From Sodalis sp. dw_96 (GTDB taxonomy: Bacteria > Pseudomonadota > Gammaproteobacteria > Enterobacterales > Enterobacteriaceae), in the NCBI RefSeq assembly GCF_018449575.1, contig NZ_JAAVUT010000006.1, positions 124,001 to 188,000 on the forward strand: a stretch of DNA of 64,000 nt. Reading direction: 5' to 3'. Below are positions 46,030 to 55,427 of this stretch, piece by piece (positions within the stretch are counted from its first letter, which is position 1; every line of letters starts with the position of its first letter). The notes beneath the pieces are model-generated. The model was not told the DNA's origin, made no database searches, and saw only the letters and a program-made list of their open reading frames with translations. Both the position numbers and the translations under genes were made by a program.

Positions 46030-47631
46030 TTATTTTCCTCCGGGTTCCAAAGACACGTCTTTAAGGGACGATAAAGCCCCGTCGGGGGCGGTGCTGACGC
46101 CTTTAAGCCGTGCGCTGTAAACGGTAAAATTCTGTTGTTCCACCAGGGGTATCACCGGCAGATCGGTTTGCGCCAGACGCTGGAACTGGTGGAAATCCTC
46201 AGCGCGTTTGGCCGGGTCGCTTTCCACCTGCAGCGACGCGATCAGCGCGTCCATCTTGGGATTGGTATAATTCGAGGCATTGGACCAGGGCGTCCCTTTG
46301 GCGATGTTTTTGCTCCAGTAGTGGCGCAGCCCGCCAATCTGGGGATCCATCATCGGGACCCAGCGGCCGGTCTCGATATCGAAATCATAATCGCTGTAGA
46401 TACGCTTGATAAACGTGGCGAGGTCCTGATTGCGCACCGTCAGCTCGATACCTATCTTGCTCAGGCTCTGGCGGATAAATTCGGCCTGGTTTTTGAAGCC
46501 GTCGTTGACCGGGAAATAATCAATGGCCAGCTTAAAACGAATGCCGCCCGCCTTGCGCGGGTAGCCGGCCTCATCCAGCAGCTTTTCCGCGGCGGCGGGA
46601 TCGTACGGATACTGCGGTACGCCGTCGGCGGTATAAAACTGTTTAAGGGAGGAGGGGATCGGGCCGGTGGCCGGTTTCCCCAGCCCGTACCAGACCACAT
46701 CCACCAGCGCCTGTTTATTGATGGCCCGGGCGATGGCCTGGCGGACCTTCAGATTCGCCAGGATGGGATTTCGCAGGTTGAATTCCAGGAAGGTATAGGC
46801 CGCCGATGAATCGTAGCCCTGCTTGGTGACCACCAACTGCGGATTCTGGCGCAAACGCTGTACGTCGGAGAGCGGCACCGAGTCATAGGGGGCGTACAGC
46901 GCTTCCCCCGTTTCCAACGCCGCCGCCCTGGAACCCGCGTCGGGAATGATACTGAAAATGACTTTGTCCACTTTGGGTTTGCCGCTGTCCCAATAATCGG
47001 GGTTGCGTTCCAGTTCGATATATTGCCCCCGCACCCACTTCACAAACTTGAACGGTCCGGTACCTACCGGCTTGGCGTTGTAAGGGCTGGTGCGAATATC
47101 CGATCCGGCGAATAGATGCTCGGGCAGTATCTCCGCCTCATTGGCGTTAATGGAACTCATGATAACCAGCGACGGGTGCTCAAGGCGGAATATCGCGGTG
47201 TATTGATCAGGGGTTTCCACGTCTTTCAGGGCGGCAAACGTGGTGCGTCCCCGCGGATGGACTTTCTTCCAGACCTCCAGGGCGGAGTATTTCACGTCCG
47301 CCGAAGTGAAGGGCTGGCCGTCATGCCATTTCACGCCGTGGCGCAAATGAAAGGTTATGCTCAGGCCGTCCGGCGCCACCTCCCAGGAGGTGGCCAGGCT
47401 GGGTTCCGGCTGCATATCCTGATTGTAAGTGACCAGGCCTTCATAAATATTATTGGATACCACCCCGTTGGGGAAATTGGTATTGAAGGCCGTATTTAAC
47501 GCCACCGGTTCGGGTTGGACGATAGCCACCAGATTGCCCCCGGCGGCCAGGGAGGAAAACGCGGGAAAAAGGCTGAAAAGACCCATGGCGGCGAATAGCG
47601 CTTGTCGCAGGGTAAGGCTGAATTTACGCAT
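46030..47631 (-). CDS. Dpp/Opp-type ABC transporter substrate-binding protein (copy 1)
   Basis: This 533-residue periplasmic solute-binding protein of the SBP5 family has a signal peptide ending near SLA-AGG (about residue 27). The family pattern LATSWEVAPDGLSITFHLR, then VKWHDGQPFTSADV is present. It should deliver substrate to the permease/ATPase complex encoded at 56327-59788. It shares high identity around residues 75-150 with the divergent paralog at 48275, including 84 perfectly identical bases. The start at 47631 (MRKFSLTLRQ) gives a normal signal peptide, though the ribosome site is distant; an in-frame ATG 15 codons earlier is possible. Confidence 0.9.
   Translation of the reverse strand: MRKFSLTLRQALFAAMGLFSLFPAFSSLAAGGNLVAIVQPEPVALNTAFNTNFPNGVVSNNIYEGLVTYNQDMQPEPSLATSWEVAPDGLSITFHLRHGVKWHDGQPFTSADVKYSALEVWKKVHPRGRTTFAALKDVETPDQYTAIFRLEHPSLVIMSSINANEAEILPEHLFAGSDIRTSPYNAKPVGTGPFKFVKWVRGQYIELERNPDYWDSGKPKVDKVIFSIIPDAGSRAAALETGEALYAPYDSVPLSDVQRLRQNPQLVVTKQGYDSSAAYTFLEFNLRNPILANLKVRQAIARAINKQALVDVVWYGLGKPATGPIPSSLKQFYTADGVPQYPYDPAAAEKLLDEAGYPRKAGGIRFKLAIDYFPVNDGFKNQAEFIRQSLSKIGIELTVRNQDLATFIKRIYSDYDFDIETGRWVPMMDPQIGGLRHYWSKNIAKGTPWSNASNYTNPKMDALIASLQVESDPAKRAEDFHQFQRLAQTDLPVIPLVEQQNFTVYSARLKGVSTAPDGALSSLKDVSLEPGGK
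47257..47340 (-). repeat. 84-bp segment identical to 48575-48658 (inverted copy)
   Basis: The reverse complement of this segment is base-for-base identical to 48575-48658 in the divergent paralog, while the flanking coding sequence differs at many third positions. The two copies form a 1.2-kb-spaced inverted repeat around the shared promoter region. Confidence 0.95.
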
Positions 47632-48274
47632 AACAAATAATCTTACATCCTCGAAAAAGAACCAAAATAATCCCATATAGAAAACAAGGTAATATCTGAT
47701 TTGTGGTAAATCCGCTGATAACCTAGCGAATATTCATTTTTTAGTAACATATTCGAAACACTTTAAAATAGAAATGTCTGGTCTTTTTAGCCAATGCTTT
47801 TTTTAGCTTAGTTAATAACAATCCTGCTATTAAGCTGAATGTGGTAACGGAGATTTGGATTTCACGCGGAAGAGGCAGTCCGTTTGTTCGGCAGATATCT
47901 TCGATGCAATTGGTGATTTAAAGCTTATTAATTATTGAGTTATAGTTTGGTGTGTTTTATGTGAAAATGATAAATGCAATAACGCGAATAATGTCTATCG
48001 TTATGAACAATATTGATATGGCCGGCAGGGCAGCCGTAAGGTCGCGGCCTCAGACAAGAAGGGATTGATGAATGATGTCGTTTTATAGTATTGCATTTCA
48101 ATACATTACTTTATTGGTATTTGTTTTTTAACATTCTTATAGCATTGTGATGTCTATAAACATCATTTATTGATATTTAGTGAAATGGCAATCGTCGGGA
48201 TAAACTTTTACGGATTTACATTTCACCTGCGCCACATCGACAAAATAATATTAATTAGAGAAAAGGTTTAGTTC
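47632..48274. promoter_or_regulatory. Divergent promoter region between the two substrate-binding protein genes
   Basis: About 640 bases, clearly AT-rich compared with the flanking genes. It must carry promoters for the leftward group (binding protein, aldolase, monooxygenase, rhodanese) and the rightward group (binding protein through SDR). Sulfur-responsive control by CysB or Cbl would be plausible, but no site was recognised. No coding sequence was seen. Confidence 0.5.
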
Positions 48275-49876
48275 ATGTCACGGAAATTCATATCCGCTTT
48301 ATCCCTGGGGATAATACTGCTGGCGCTGAATGCCATGGGCCGGGTACTGGCGGATGAGCAGACGCCGGTACGAGGCGGAACGCTAATCGCCGCCATATAT
48401 CCGGAGCCGGTTACCTTGACGGCCACCTATAATAATCAATACGCCAATCGGGTTATCTCCGCCAATATCTTTGACGGATTAGTGTATTACGACGATAACT
48501 ATCGGCCCCAGCCCCGACTGGCCACCTCTTGGGAAGTGGCGCCGGACGGCCTGAGCATTACCTTTCATTTACGTCACGGCGTGAAATGGCATGACGGCCA
48601 GCCCTTCACTTCGGCGGACGTGAAATACTCCGCCCTGGAGGTCTGGAAGAAAGTCCATTCTCGCGGACGCTCCACGTTTGCAGCCCTGAAAGACGTGGAA
48701 ACACCGGATGATTATACCGCCATTTTCCGCTTAAGTTCGCCTTCCCAGGTCATTCTCAGCGCGCTGGACGGCGCGGAATCCCAGGTGGTGCCCAAGCATA
48801 TATTTGACGGCAGCGATATCCGCAAGAGCCCGGAAAACGCCAGGCCCATCGGCACCGGTCCCTTTCGTTTCAAGGAGTGGAAGCGCGGGCAGTACGTTAT
48901 CCTGGAAAGAAATCCGGACTATTGGGATAAGGGGAAACCCTATCTGGACCGGGTGATTTACCGCTTTATTCCCGACGCGGCGGCGCGCAGCGCGGCGTTG
49001 GAATCCGGCGAAGTGTCCTATATCCCTTATGCCGGGGTGCCATTTTCGGATATCGCCCGCCTGAAACAAAATCCGGAGCTTAAATTTGATTCCCGCGGGT
49101 ATTCTTACGCGGCGCAAACCTATTTTCTCGGCTTTAACCTGCGCTCGGTCCCATTGTCCAATCTGAAGGTCAGGCAGGCCATTGCCCATATCATCGATCG
49201 TCAACGGATTATCGATACCGTCTGGTACGGTCAAAGCAAGCCTGAATACAGCGTGGTGCCCCAATCATTAACCCAATTTTTCACGCCGGATATCCCCCGT
49301 TACGATTACAGCGTGGATGCGGCCCGTAAGCTACTGGATGACGCCGGTTATCCTGTCAAGGCGGGCGGCAAACGATTCACCCTGCGTCTTTATACCGACC
49401 CGAGTTCCAGCCAGTTTCTGCTGGCGGGGGAGTTTCTGCGCCAGGAGTTTAATAAAATCGGCATCGCTATCGACTTTACGCCGCTGGACAACGCCACCTT
49501 CCTCAAGAAGGTTTATACCGATTATGACTTCGATATCATTTTCCAAGGCTTCGGGGTGATGCTGGATCCGCAAATGGGATTAACGCGTGTCTTTTATTCC
49601 AAAGCCCAATCGCCGGGGGTGCCCTATGCCAATGCTTTCGCTTACGTCAGTCCGGCAACGGACCGGTTGATTGAAGCCTACCAGAATGAAGTGGACCCCA
49701 AAAAACGCATTGCGGTGATTGCGGATTTCCAGCGGCAAACCCTCACCGATCTGCCGCTGTTGCCGGTAATGTCGGCGCCCTTTTTCACCGTTTACAACCG
49801 CAAATTGCACGGTCTGGATTTCTCGCCGGCGGGAGCGCATTCCGGCTTTCGAGACGCCTGGATAGCGGCAAAATAG
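48275..49876 (+). CDS. Dpp/Opp-type ABC transporter substrate-binding protein (copy 2)
   Basis: The 533-residue SBP5-family lipoprotein-like or secreted periplasmic protein has a signal peptide (charged MSRK, hydrophobic core, cleavage near VLA-DEQ, about residue 27). There is no lipobox Cys, so it is probably free in the periplasm. Sequence and length parallel the divergent copy at 46030, and both would feed the single permease pair encoded further right, perhaps with different ligands. It has an AGAGAAAAGG ribosome site. It is first in the rightward group, followed after 130 bases by the acyl-CoA-dehydrogenase-like gene. Confidence 0.9.
   Translation: MSRKFISALSLGIILLALNAMGRVLADEQTPVRGGTLIAAIYPEPVTLTATYNNQYANRVISANIFDGLVYYDDNYRPQPRLATSWEVAPDGLSITFHLRHGVKWHDGQPFTSADVKYSALEVWKKVHSRGRSTFAALKDVETPDDYTAIFRLSSPSQVILSALDGAESQVVPKHIFDGSDIRKSPENARPIGTGPFRFKEWKRGQYVILERNPDYWDKGKPYLDRVIYRFIPDAAARSAALESGEVSYIPYAGVPFSDIARLKQNPELKFDSRGYSYAAQTYFLGFNLRSVPLSNLKVRQAIAHIIDRQRIIDTVWYGQSKPEYSVVPQSLTQFFTPDIPRYDYSVDAARKLLDDAGYPVKAGGKRFTLRLYTDPSSSQFLLAGEFLRQEFNKIGIAIDFTPLDNATFLKKVYTDYDFDIIFQGFGVMLDPQMGLTRVFYSKAQSPGVPYANAFAYVSPATDRLIEAYQNEVDPKKRIAVIADFQRQTLTDLPLLPVMSAPFFTVYNRKLHGLDFSPAGAHSGFRDAWIAAK
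48575..48658 (+). repeat. 84-bp segment identical to 47257-47340 (inverted copy)
   Basis: This is the plus-strand partner of the identical segment in the divergent paralog. It encodes HGVKWHDGQPFTSADVKYSA and the eight following residues (LEVWKKVH) in both proteins. Confidence 0.95.
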
Positions 49877-50006
49877 ATGAAGCGCAACCCTGGTTTGCGA
49901 CCCCTGGGAAGTCACGCAATTGCCGAAGCGCAGTCGGGATTTTATTTCTTGTATGTCGGGGCCATGGTTCTGCCCGGCAAGGTTCACTGATAATTGGAGC
50001 GGCGTT

Positions 50007-51281
50007 ATGTCCTTGAATATTAATCCCCTCAACCCCGCCAAAGCACCGGAGGATCGTAACGGCAGGTTTGAAGAACCGGTGGCCGGCCGGGATAGCCGGG
50101 ACCCTTTGCTCGCCGCCGCGCGGGATATCGGTATCAGGCTGGCGGTTGACGCCTCGACGCGGGACAAAGAGCGTATTTTGCCCCACGACGAACTGAACTG
50201 GGTGTTGCAGGCGGGCATCGCCGCGGCCAGGGTGCCCAAAGCCTACGGTGGTCCTGAACTGAGTTACACCGATCTGGCGCGAATATCCATCCTGCTGGCG
50301 AAGGGCGATCCCAACGTCGCCCAGATATTGATCCCGCATTTTACCTCGGTTGAGCGCATTCGCCTCACCGGCACCCCCGATCAGCAGGCACGCTATTTTC
50401 ACGGGCTGCTGCGGGGGGATTTGATAAGCGGCGCCACCGGGGAGCTGGGAGGCAGATTCGTTTCGGACATGACTACCCGGCTCGTTAATACCCCGCAGGG
50501 TTTGCGATTGCGAGGCCAAAAATTCTACAGCACCGGCGGATTGATGGCGGACCGGCTGCGAGTGACGGCGAAGGATGATAGCGGCGATACGGTATCGGTT
50601 TTTGTGTCGCGGGGGTGTGCGGGAATAGTGCAGCACGATAATTGGGACGGTATGGGGCAGCGTTTAACCGCCAGCGGCACCACGGAATTCCTTGATGTCG
50701 CGGTGGCGGAAGATGAGGTGATGTTCTACAGCGGCGAAGAGCGAAAGAAACGCAATTATCAGCCGGCCGCCACCCAAATGCTGCACTCCACCATTGAAGT
50801 GGGTATCGCCCTGGCGGTGCTGGACGACGCGGTGGCCTGGGCGCACCACGGGGCGCGTCCCCGGGCCGACTCCGGCGTGCAGCGTTCGGTGGATGACTGG
50901 TTTGTGCAGCATACCGTCGGCAATATCATCGCTCACGCCCATGCGGCCGAAGCGGCGCTGCTGCGCGCCGCGGGGCTGGTGGATACGGCGGTGGCGGCCT
51001 GGTACGGCAAGGCGCCGGCGGATGAGTTGGAGCAACGGCTGATTGAAGGCTCCATCGCTGTCGCCGAAGCCAAGATAGTCTGCAACGGCGCCGCACTGCG
51101 GGCGGCGGAGCTGATTTATGAGGTGGGCGGCTCATCCGCCACCCTGCGCGAGCATAATTTTGACCGTCATTGGCGCAACGCTCGCACCCATACCACTCAC
51201 GATCCCATTAATCATCGCTATCGGGTGGTGGGTAATTATTATCTCAATCAGACGCCGCCCCCCATCACCATGTATGACTGA
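50007..51281 (+). CDS. Acyl-CoA-dehydrogenase-fold flavin monooxygenase (SfnB/DszC-like), copy 1
   Basis: The 424-residue protein has the acyl-CoA dehydrogenase fold but is closest, from memory, to the SfnB/DszC subgroup, whose members use reduced flavin to oxidise organosulfur compounds rather than acyl-CoA. Typical parts are LPHDELNWVLQAGIAAARVP, YGGPELSYTDLARI and the conserved C-terminal FDRHWRNARTHTTHDP. The start at 50007 has GGAG seven bases upstream; the frame extends 29 codons further without support. It leads a tightly spaced set with two LLM monooxygenases, a paralog (54127) and an SDR. Confidence 0.85.
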   Translation: MSLNINPLNPAKAPEDRNGRFEEPVAGRDSRDPLLAAARDIGIRLAVDASTRDKERILPHDELNWVLQAGIAAARVPKAYGGPELSYTDLARISILLAKGDPNVAQILIPHFTSVERIRLTGTPDQQARYFHGLLRGDLISGATGELGGRFVSDMTTRLVNTPQGLRLRGQKFYSTGGLMADRLRVTAKDDSGDTVSVFVSRGCAGIVQHDNWDGMGQRLTASGTTEFLDVAVAEDEVMFYSGEERKKRNYQPAATQMLHSTIEVGIALAVLDDAVAWAHHGARPRADSGVQRSVDDWFVQHTVGNIIAHAHAAEAALLRAAGLVDTAVAAWYGKAPADELEQRLIEGSIAVAEAKIVCNGAALRAAELIYEVGGSSATLREHNFDRHWRNARTHTTHDPINHRYRVVGNYYLNQTPPPITMYD

Positions 51282-51326
51282 TAGCGCTGTAGTCCGGGTC
51301 GGATAACCGTTTTGCCATGGGTAAAA

Positions 51327-52685
51327 ATGATGACAGCACAGAAAAAACAAATGCATTTGGGGGCTTTTTTGCAGGATGTCGGCCACCATATCGGGGCCTG
51401 GCGCCACCCGGACGCTCCGCTGAACGCCGGCATGAATCTTGAGCATTTCAAGCTGCTGGCGCGGCGGGCCGAAGCCGCCAAGTTCGATATGATTTTCCTC
51501 GGCGACCAGATGACCTTTCAATACGAGGAAGACGAGCATATCGGTCGCACCACCCGGACCGTCAATTACGAGCCGCTCACCTTGTTGTCCGCCCTGGCGA
51601 TGATAACCGAGCGCATCGGGCTGGTGGCGACGGCATCCACCAGCTACAACGAGCCGTTTAACGTGGCGCGCAAATTCGCCTCGCTGGATCATATCAGCGG
51701 CGGGCGATCCGGCTGGAATGTGGTCACCTCCTGGACGCTGGGGGAGGCGCTGAATTTCAATCGCGACGAGGTTATGGATCACGGCATGCGCTACCAGCGC
51801 GCCCAGGAGTTTGTGGATGTGGTGCAAGGACTGTGGGACAGCTGGGAAGACGACGCGCTGCTCAACGACAAAAAGACCGGGCTTTTTTTCGACCCGGACA
51901 AGCTGCATGTATTGGATCACCAGGGCCGGTTTTTTAAGGTGAGGGGGCCATTAAATATTTCCCGCGCTATCCAAGGCCAGCCGGTGCTGGTGCAGGCCGG
52001 TTCCTCCTCCGACGGCCAGGATCTGGCGGCCCGCAAAGCCGAGGTGATTTTCACCGCCCAGCGGTCCCTGACGGAGGCGCAGGGATTTTATCGCAACGTC
52101 AAGGAGAAGATGCAGGCCTATGGCCGTCGACCTCATCAGTTGAAGATCATGCCGGGGGTGTTTCCCATCGTCGGCGCGTCTCAGGCCCATGCCAGGGAAA
52201 AATTCGAGCAGTTGCAAGAGCTGGTGGATCCGAAAATCGGCTGGCCGGTGCTGGCCCGGCATTTGGGCGGCTTTGATTTGTCTTCCTATCCTATCGATGG
52301 TCCGGTGCCTGAATTTCCTCTGACCCAGGGCAATCAGAGCCGGCAGCGGCTGTTGGCGGATTTTGCCCGGCGGGAAAACCTGACGATACGTCAATTGTAC
52401 TGGCATGTCACCGGGACCCGCGGCCATTGGGCGATTTTCGGCACGGCGTCGGAGATTGCCGACCAGCTTGAAGAGCGCTTTACCGGCGGCGGCGCGGACG
52501 GCTTCAACATCATGGCCCCCTGGCTGCCGGGGGGATTGCTGGAATTCATCGATCAGGTGGTGCCGGAGCTGCGGCGCCGGGGGTTGTTCCGTACGGAGTA
52601 CAGCGGGTCGACGCTGCGTGAGCATTTGGGTTTATCCATACCACCGAACCGTTATACCCATCCATCAGCGGAAGTCGCATCATGA
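51327..52685 (+). CDS. NtaA/SnaA/DszA-family FMNH2-dependent monooxygenase, copy 1
   Basis: The 452-residue luciferase-like monooxygenase of the NtaA/SnaA/SoxA/DszA family has MHLGAFLQDVGHHIGAWRHP at the start, the flavin-site segment FASLDHISGGRSGWNVVTSW, then VLVQAGSSSDGQDLAA and GGADGFNIMAPWLPGGL. Family members cleave C-S, C-N or related bonds with O2 and FMNH2. Two tandem ATGs (51327, 51330) are candidate starts with only a weak ribosome site. The stop overlaps the start of the next, paralogous gene by four bases (ATGA). Confidence 0.88.
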   Translation: MMTAQKKQMHLGAFLQDVGHHIGAWRHPDAPLNAGMNLEHFKLLARRAEAAKFDMIFLGDQMTFQYEEDEHIGRTTRTVNYEPLTLLSALAMITERIGLVATASTSYNEPFNVARKFASLDHISGGRSGWNVVTSWTLGEALNFNRDEVMDHGMRYQRAQEFVDVVQGLWDSWEDDALLNDKKTGLFFDPDKLHVLDHQGRFFKVRGPLNISRAIQGQPVLVQAGSSSDGQDLAARKAEVIFTAQRSLTEAQGFYRNVKEKMQAYGRRPHQLKIMPGVFPIVGASQAHAREKFEQLQELVDPKIGWPVLARHLGGFDLSSYPIDGPVPEFPLTQGNQSRQRLLADFARRENLTIRQLYWHVTGTRGHWAIFGTASEIADQLEERFTGGGADGFNIMAPWLPGGLLEFIDQVVPELRRRGLFRTEYSGSTLREHLGLSIPPNRYTHPSAEVAS

Positions 52686-54019
52686 GCGGGGCGCAGCGTC
52701 AGATGAACCTGGGGGTGTTTGTGGAAACCACCGGCCGGCACTTGGCCGGCTGGCGCCACGAAGCGGTGAATCCCCTGGCCCCCCTTGATGTCGGGCATTA
52801 CCGGCGGGTGATTGAGATTGCCGAGCGCGGCCTGTTTGATTTGTTTTTCCTGGCGGACGGGCTGGCTATTCGCGATCGTTCAGCCGAACGCCTGGGCCGC
52901 GGGCCGAAAGCGCATTTTGAACCCCTGACCCTGCTGTCGGCCCTGAGCATGGTCTCCCGCCATATCGGGCTGGTGGCCACGGCGTCCACCACCTTTAATG
53001 AACCCTTTCATCTCGCCCGGAAATTTGCCTCGCTGGATTTTCTCAGCGGCGGGCGGGCCGGTTGGAATATTGTCACCTCTTCAAGCCACGCCGAAGCGGA
53101 AAACTTCGGCAACCGCCCATTGCCGCCGGCGGAGGACCGCTACCGGCGTGCCGGCGAGTTTGTGGAGGCGGTGCGCGGGTTATGGGATAGCTGGGATGAC
53201 GACGCCATCGTCGCCGATCGTGAATCGGGCCTCTATTTTCGCCCCGACGGACTGCATGCCCTTCATCATCACGGTGAGTTTTTCGACATTCGGGGACCGC
53301 TGAACATCGCCCGTCCGCCGCAGGGGCACCCGCTGCTGGTACAGGCCGGGTCATCCCCCGCCGGCATCGCGCTGGGGGCCAGGGTCGGGGAGATCATCTA
53401 TACCGCCCAGACCACCCTGGAGGATGCAAAATCTTTTTATTCGCTGCTTAAGGGATTGGCGCAGAAGGCTGAACGCCGTCCTGATTCGCTGCGCATTCTG
53501 CCGGGGCTGTTCCCCATCGTCGGCCGCTCCCGCGACGAGGCGCGGGAAAAATTCGATTATCTGCAATCCCTGATTCATCCCGAGGTGGGATTGGCGCAGC
53601 TCGAACATCATCTCGGCGGGGTGGATTTGTCCGGTTATCCCGTTGACGGACCTTTGCCGGAAGACATTTTGCCCGGGGAAGGCAGCGACAGCCGGAGCAG
53701 GTTGCTCAGGCATATTGCCCGACGCGATAACCTGAGCATCCGGCAGCTGTATTTGCAGGTGTCCATCGCCCGCGGCCATCCGGTATTAATGGGTACCGCG
53801 ATGGATATCGCCGATTATATGGCCGCCTGGTTTCAGGAGGGCGGCGCGGACGGGTTTAATATCATGCCCGGCTGGCTGCCCGGCGGCCTGGGGGATTTTG
53901 TCGAGCTGGTGGTGCCCGAACTGCAGCGACGGGGGCTGTTTCGCACCGAATACCGGGGTTCCACCACCCGGCAAATCATGGGGCTGGCGCGGCCGGTCAG
54001 TCGGTACAGGGCTGCTTAA
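52682..54019 (+). CDS. NtaA/SnaA/DszA-family FMNH2-dependent monooxygenase, copy 2
   Basis: The 445-residue paralog of the preceding gene shares the same landmarks (LGVFVETTGRHLAGWRHE, FASLDFLSGGRAGWNIVTSS, LVQAGSSPAGIALGA, GGADGFNIMPGWLPGGL). The tandem pair may act on successive oxidation steps or different substrates, or form a heteromer. Translation is coupled to copy 1 by the ATGA overlap. The last 75 bases are duplicated, with divergence, directly downstream (54020-54092). Confidence 0.88.
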   Translation: MSGAQRQMNLGVFVETTGRHLAGWRHEAVNPLAPLDVGHYRRVIEIAERGLFDLFFLADGLAIRDRSAERLGRGPKAHFEPLTLLSALSMVSRHIGLVATASTTFNEPFHLARKFASLDFLSGGRAGWNIVTSSSHAEAENFGNRPLPPAEDRYRRAGEFVEAVRGLWDSWDDDAIVADRESGLYFRPDGLHALHHHGEFFDIRGPLNIARPPQGHPLLVQAGSSPAGIALGARVGEIIYTAQTTLEDAKSFYSLLKGLAQKAERRPDSLRILPGLFPIVGRSRDEAREKFDYLQSLIHPEVGLAQLEHHLGGVDLSGYPVDGPLPEDILPGEGSDSRSRLLRHIARRDNLSIRQLYLQVSIARGHPVLMGTAMDIADYMAAWFQEGGADGFNIMPGWLPGGLGDFVELVVPELQRRGLFRTEYRGSTTRQIMGLARPVSRYRAA

Positions 54020-54092
54020 ACCGAATGCCGGGATGCATTAACCGGGAAATTATGGGACTGGTGTGGCCGGTGAGCCGCTGTGGGTGCCTTAA
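54020..54092 (+). repeat. Diverged duplicate of the 3' end of the preceding monooxygenase gene
   Basis: Following the stop at 54019, the next 73 bases align to the last 75 coding bases (53945-54019): ACCGAATxCCGGG, then CCGGxAAATxATGGGxCTGG, then TGGCCGGTxAG and a final CTTAA. In frame it reads REIMGLVWPVSR where the gene has RQIMGLARPVSR. It is a tandem duplication or what is left of a third monooxygenase gene. Confidence 0.75.
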
Positions 54093-54126
54093 ATGAATAA
54101 TCAGAGTTAACCGAGGGGAATCTGGC

Positions 54127-55416
54127 GTGTCTGCATATTGTAAAGAAGAAGGCCGGGTGGACCCCGCCGGACCGGGTGCTGAGAAGATAACGGCATTATT
54201 GGCGCTGGCGGAGGAGTTCAGGCTGCGTTTTGCCGCCGGGGCGCCGCAGCGCGACCGTCAGCGGCTATTGCCCCATGAAGAGATGCTGGCGCTGCGTCGC
54301 AGCGGTCTGTTGGCCATGCGCGTACCGCGAGAGTTCGGCGGCCCGGAGATCGATATGGTGAATTTTTCCCGGATCATAAGAATGCTGGCCGCCGGCGATC
54401 CCAATATCGCCCAGGGGATAGCGCCGCATTTCACCAACCTGGAAAAACTTCGCATCTACGGAACGCCGGCTCAGCAGAGACACTACTTTGACCTGGTGCT
54501 GGAAGGCTGTTTGATGAGTAATGCCGCCGCCGAAAGGGAAGGCGCTTTTATCGGCGATGTCGCAACGCTGCTTTTCAGGGAGAATGGGGTCTGGCGCCTG
54601 CGGGGCAATAAGTATTACAGTACCGGCAGCCTGTTTTCCAGCATTATCCTGGTGACGGCGGCCCATGAAGAGGGGGGCCGGGCGGCGGTTTTTGTCCCGG
54701 TGGACCGCCATGGCGTCACGGTGGTGGATGACTGGGACGGCATGGGGCAACGGACCACCTCCAGCGGCACCAGCCAATTCGCCGACGTCGAGATTGCCGA
54801 GGAGGAGATTTTGCGTATTCCCGCCTATGGCGATCGCCGTACTCATGAGGGCGGCTTCGCCCAACTGATACACGCCTCCATTGATGCCGGTATCGCCCGG
54901 GCTGCGCTGGAGGATGCCTGCGAGTACGGCCGCACATCCGCGCGGGTATTGCGGGAAAGCGGCGTTCGCGGCGCCATAGAGGATCCCTATGTGCTCCATA
55001 CCGTGGGGGAAATGGCCATCATCACCCACAGCGCGGAAAGCCTGCTGGAACGGGGGGCGGCATTGCTGGAAAACGCGGTTCAGGCCGCCTTCGCCGGCGG
55101 GGCCGATGCCGACAGGCTACCGAGTGCCGACGGGCTACCGAGTGCCGGCAGGCTACCGAGTGCCGACAGGCTACTGGGAGAGGCTTCGGTGGCCGTGGCC
55201 GAGGCCAAATACGCCACCACCGAGGCGGCTATCAAGGTGAGCGAGATGATATTCCGCATCGGCGGGGCATCGGCCACCTCCGGCCGGCTCAATCTTGACC
55301 GGCACTGGCGCAATGCGCGCACGCATACCACCCACGATCCGGTGGCCTATAAGGCGCGGGCGGTGGGTGATTTTTATCTGAACGGCGCACTGCCGCCCAT
55401 CAACACCAAAATCTAA
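54127..55416 (+). CDS. Acyl-CoA-dehydrogenase-fold flavin monooxygenase (SfnB/DszC-like), copy 2
   Basis: The 429-residue paralog of the 50007 protein has the same signatures (LPHEEMLALRRSGLLAMRVP, WDGMGQRTTSSGTSQF, LDRHWRNARTHTTHDP). Translation starts at GTG 54127, with GAGGGGAA seven bases upstream. Between about residues 328 and 348 it carries a short tandem repeat (RLPSAD/G units) that the paralog lacks, inserted in a loop between helices. The SDR gene follows after 11 bases, in one operon. The reaction is probably oxidation with reduced flavin; the substrate is unknown. Confidence 0.85.
   Translation: MSAYCKEEGRVDPAGPGAEKITALLALAEEFRLRFAAGAPQRDRQRLLPHEEMLALRRSGLLAMRVPREFGGPEIDMVNFSRIIRMLAAGDPNIAQGIAPHFTNLEKLRIYGTPAQQRHYFDLVLEGCLMSNAAAEREGAFIGDVATLLFRENGVWRLRGNKYYSTGSLFSSIILVTAAHEEGGRAAVFVPVDRHGVTVVDDWDGMGQRTTSSGTSQFADVEIAEEEILRIPAYGDRRTHEGGFAQLIHASIDAGIARAALEDACEYGRTSARVLRESGVRGAIEDPYVLHTVGEMAIITHSAESLLERGAALLENAVQAAFAGGADADRLPSADGLPSAGRLPSADRLLGEASVAVAEAKYATTEAAIKVSEMIFRIGGASATSGRLNLDRHWRNARTHTTHDPVAYKARAVGDFYLNGALPPINTKI
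55111..55170 (+). repeat. 18-bp in-frame tandem repeat inside the second SfnB/DszC-like gene
   Basis: About three and a half units of GGCTACCGAGTGCCGACA-like sequence encode RLPSAD, GLPSAG, RLPSAD and RLLG. The paralog at 50007 has no counterpart. The period keeps the frame. Confidence 0.85.
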
Positions 55417-55427
55417 GGGGTAGGATC

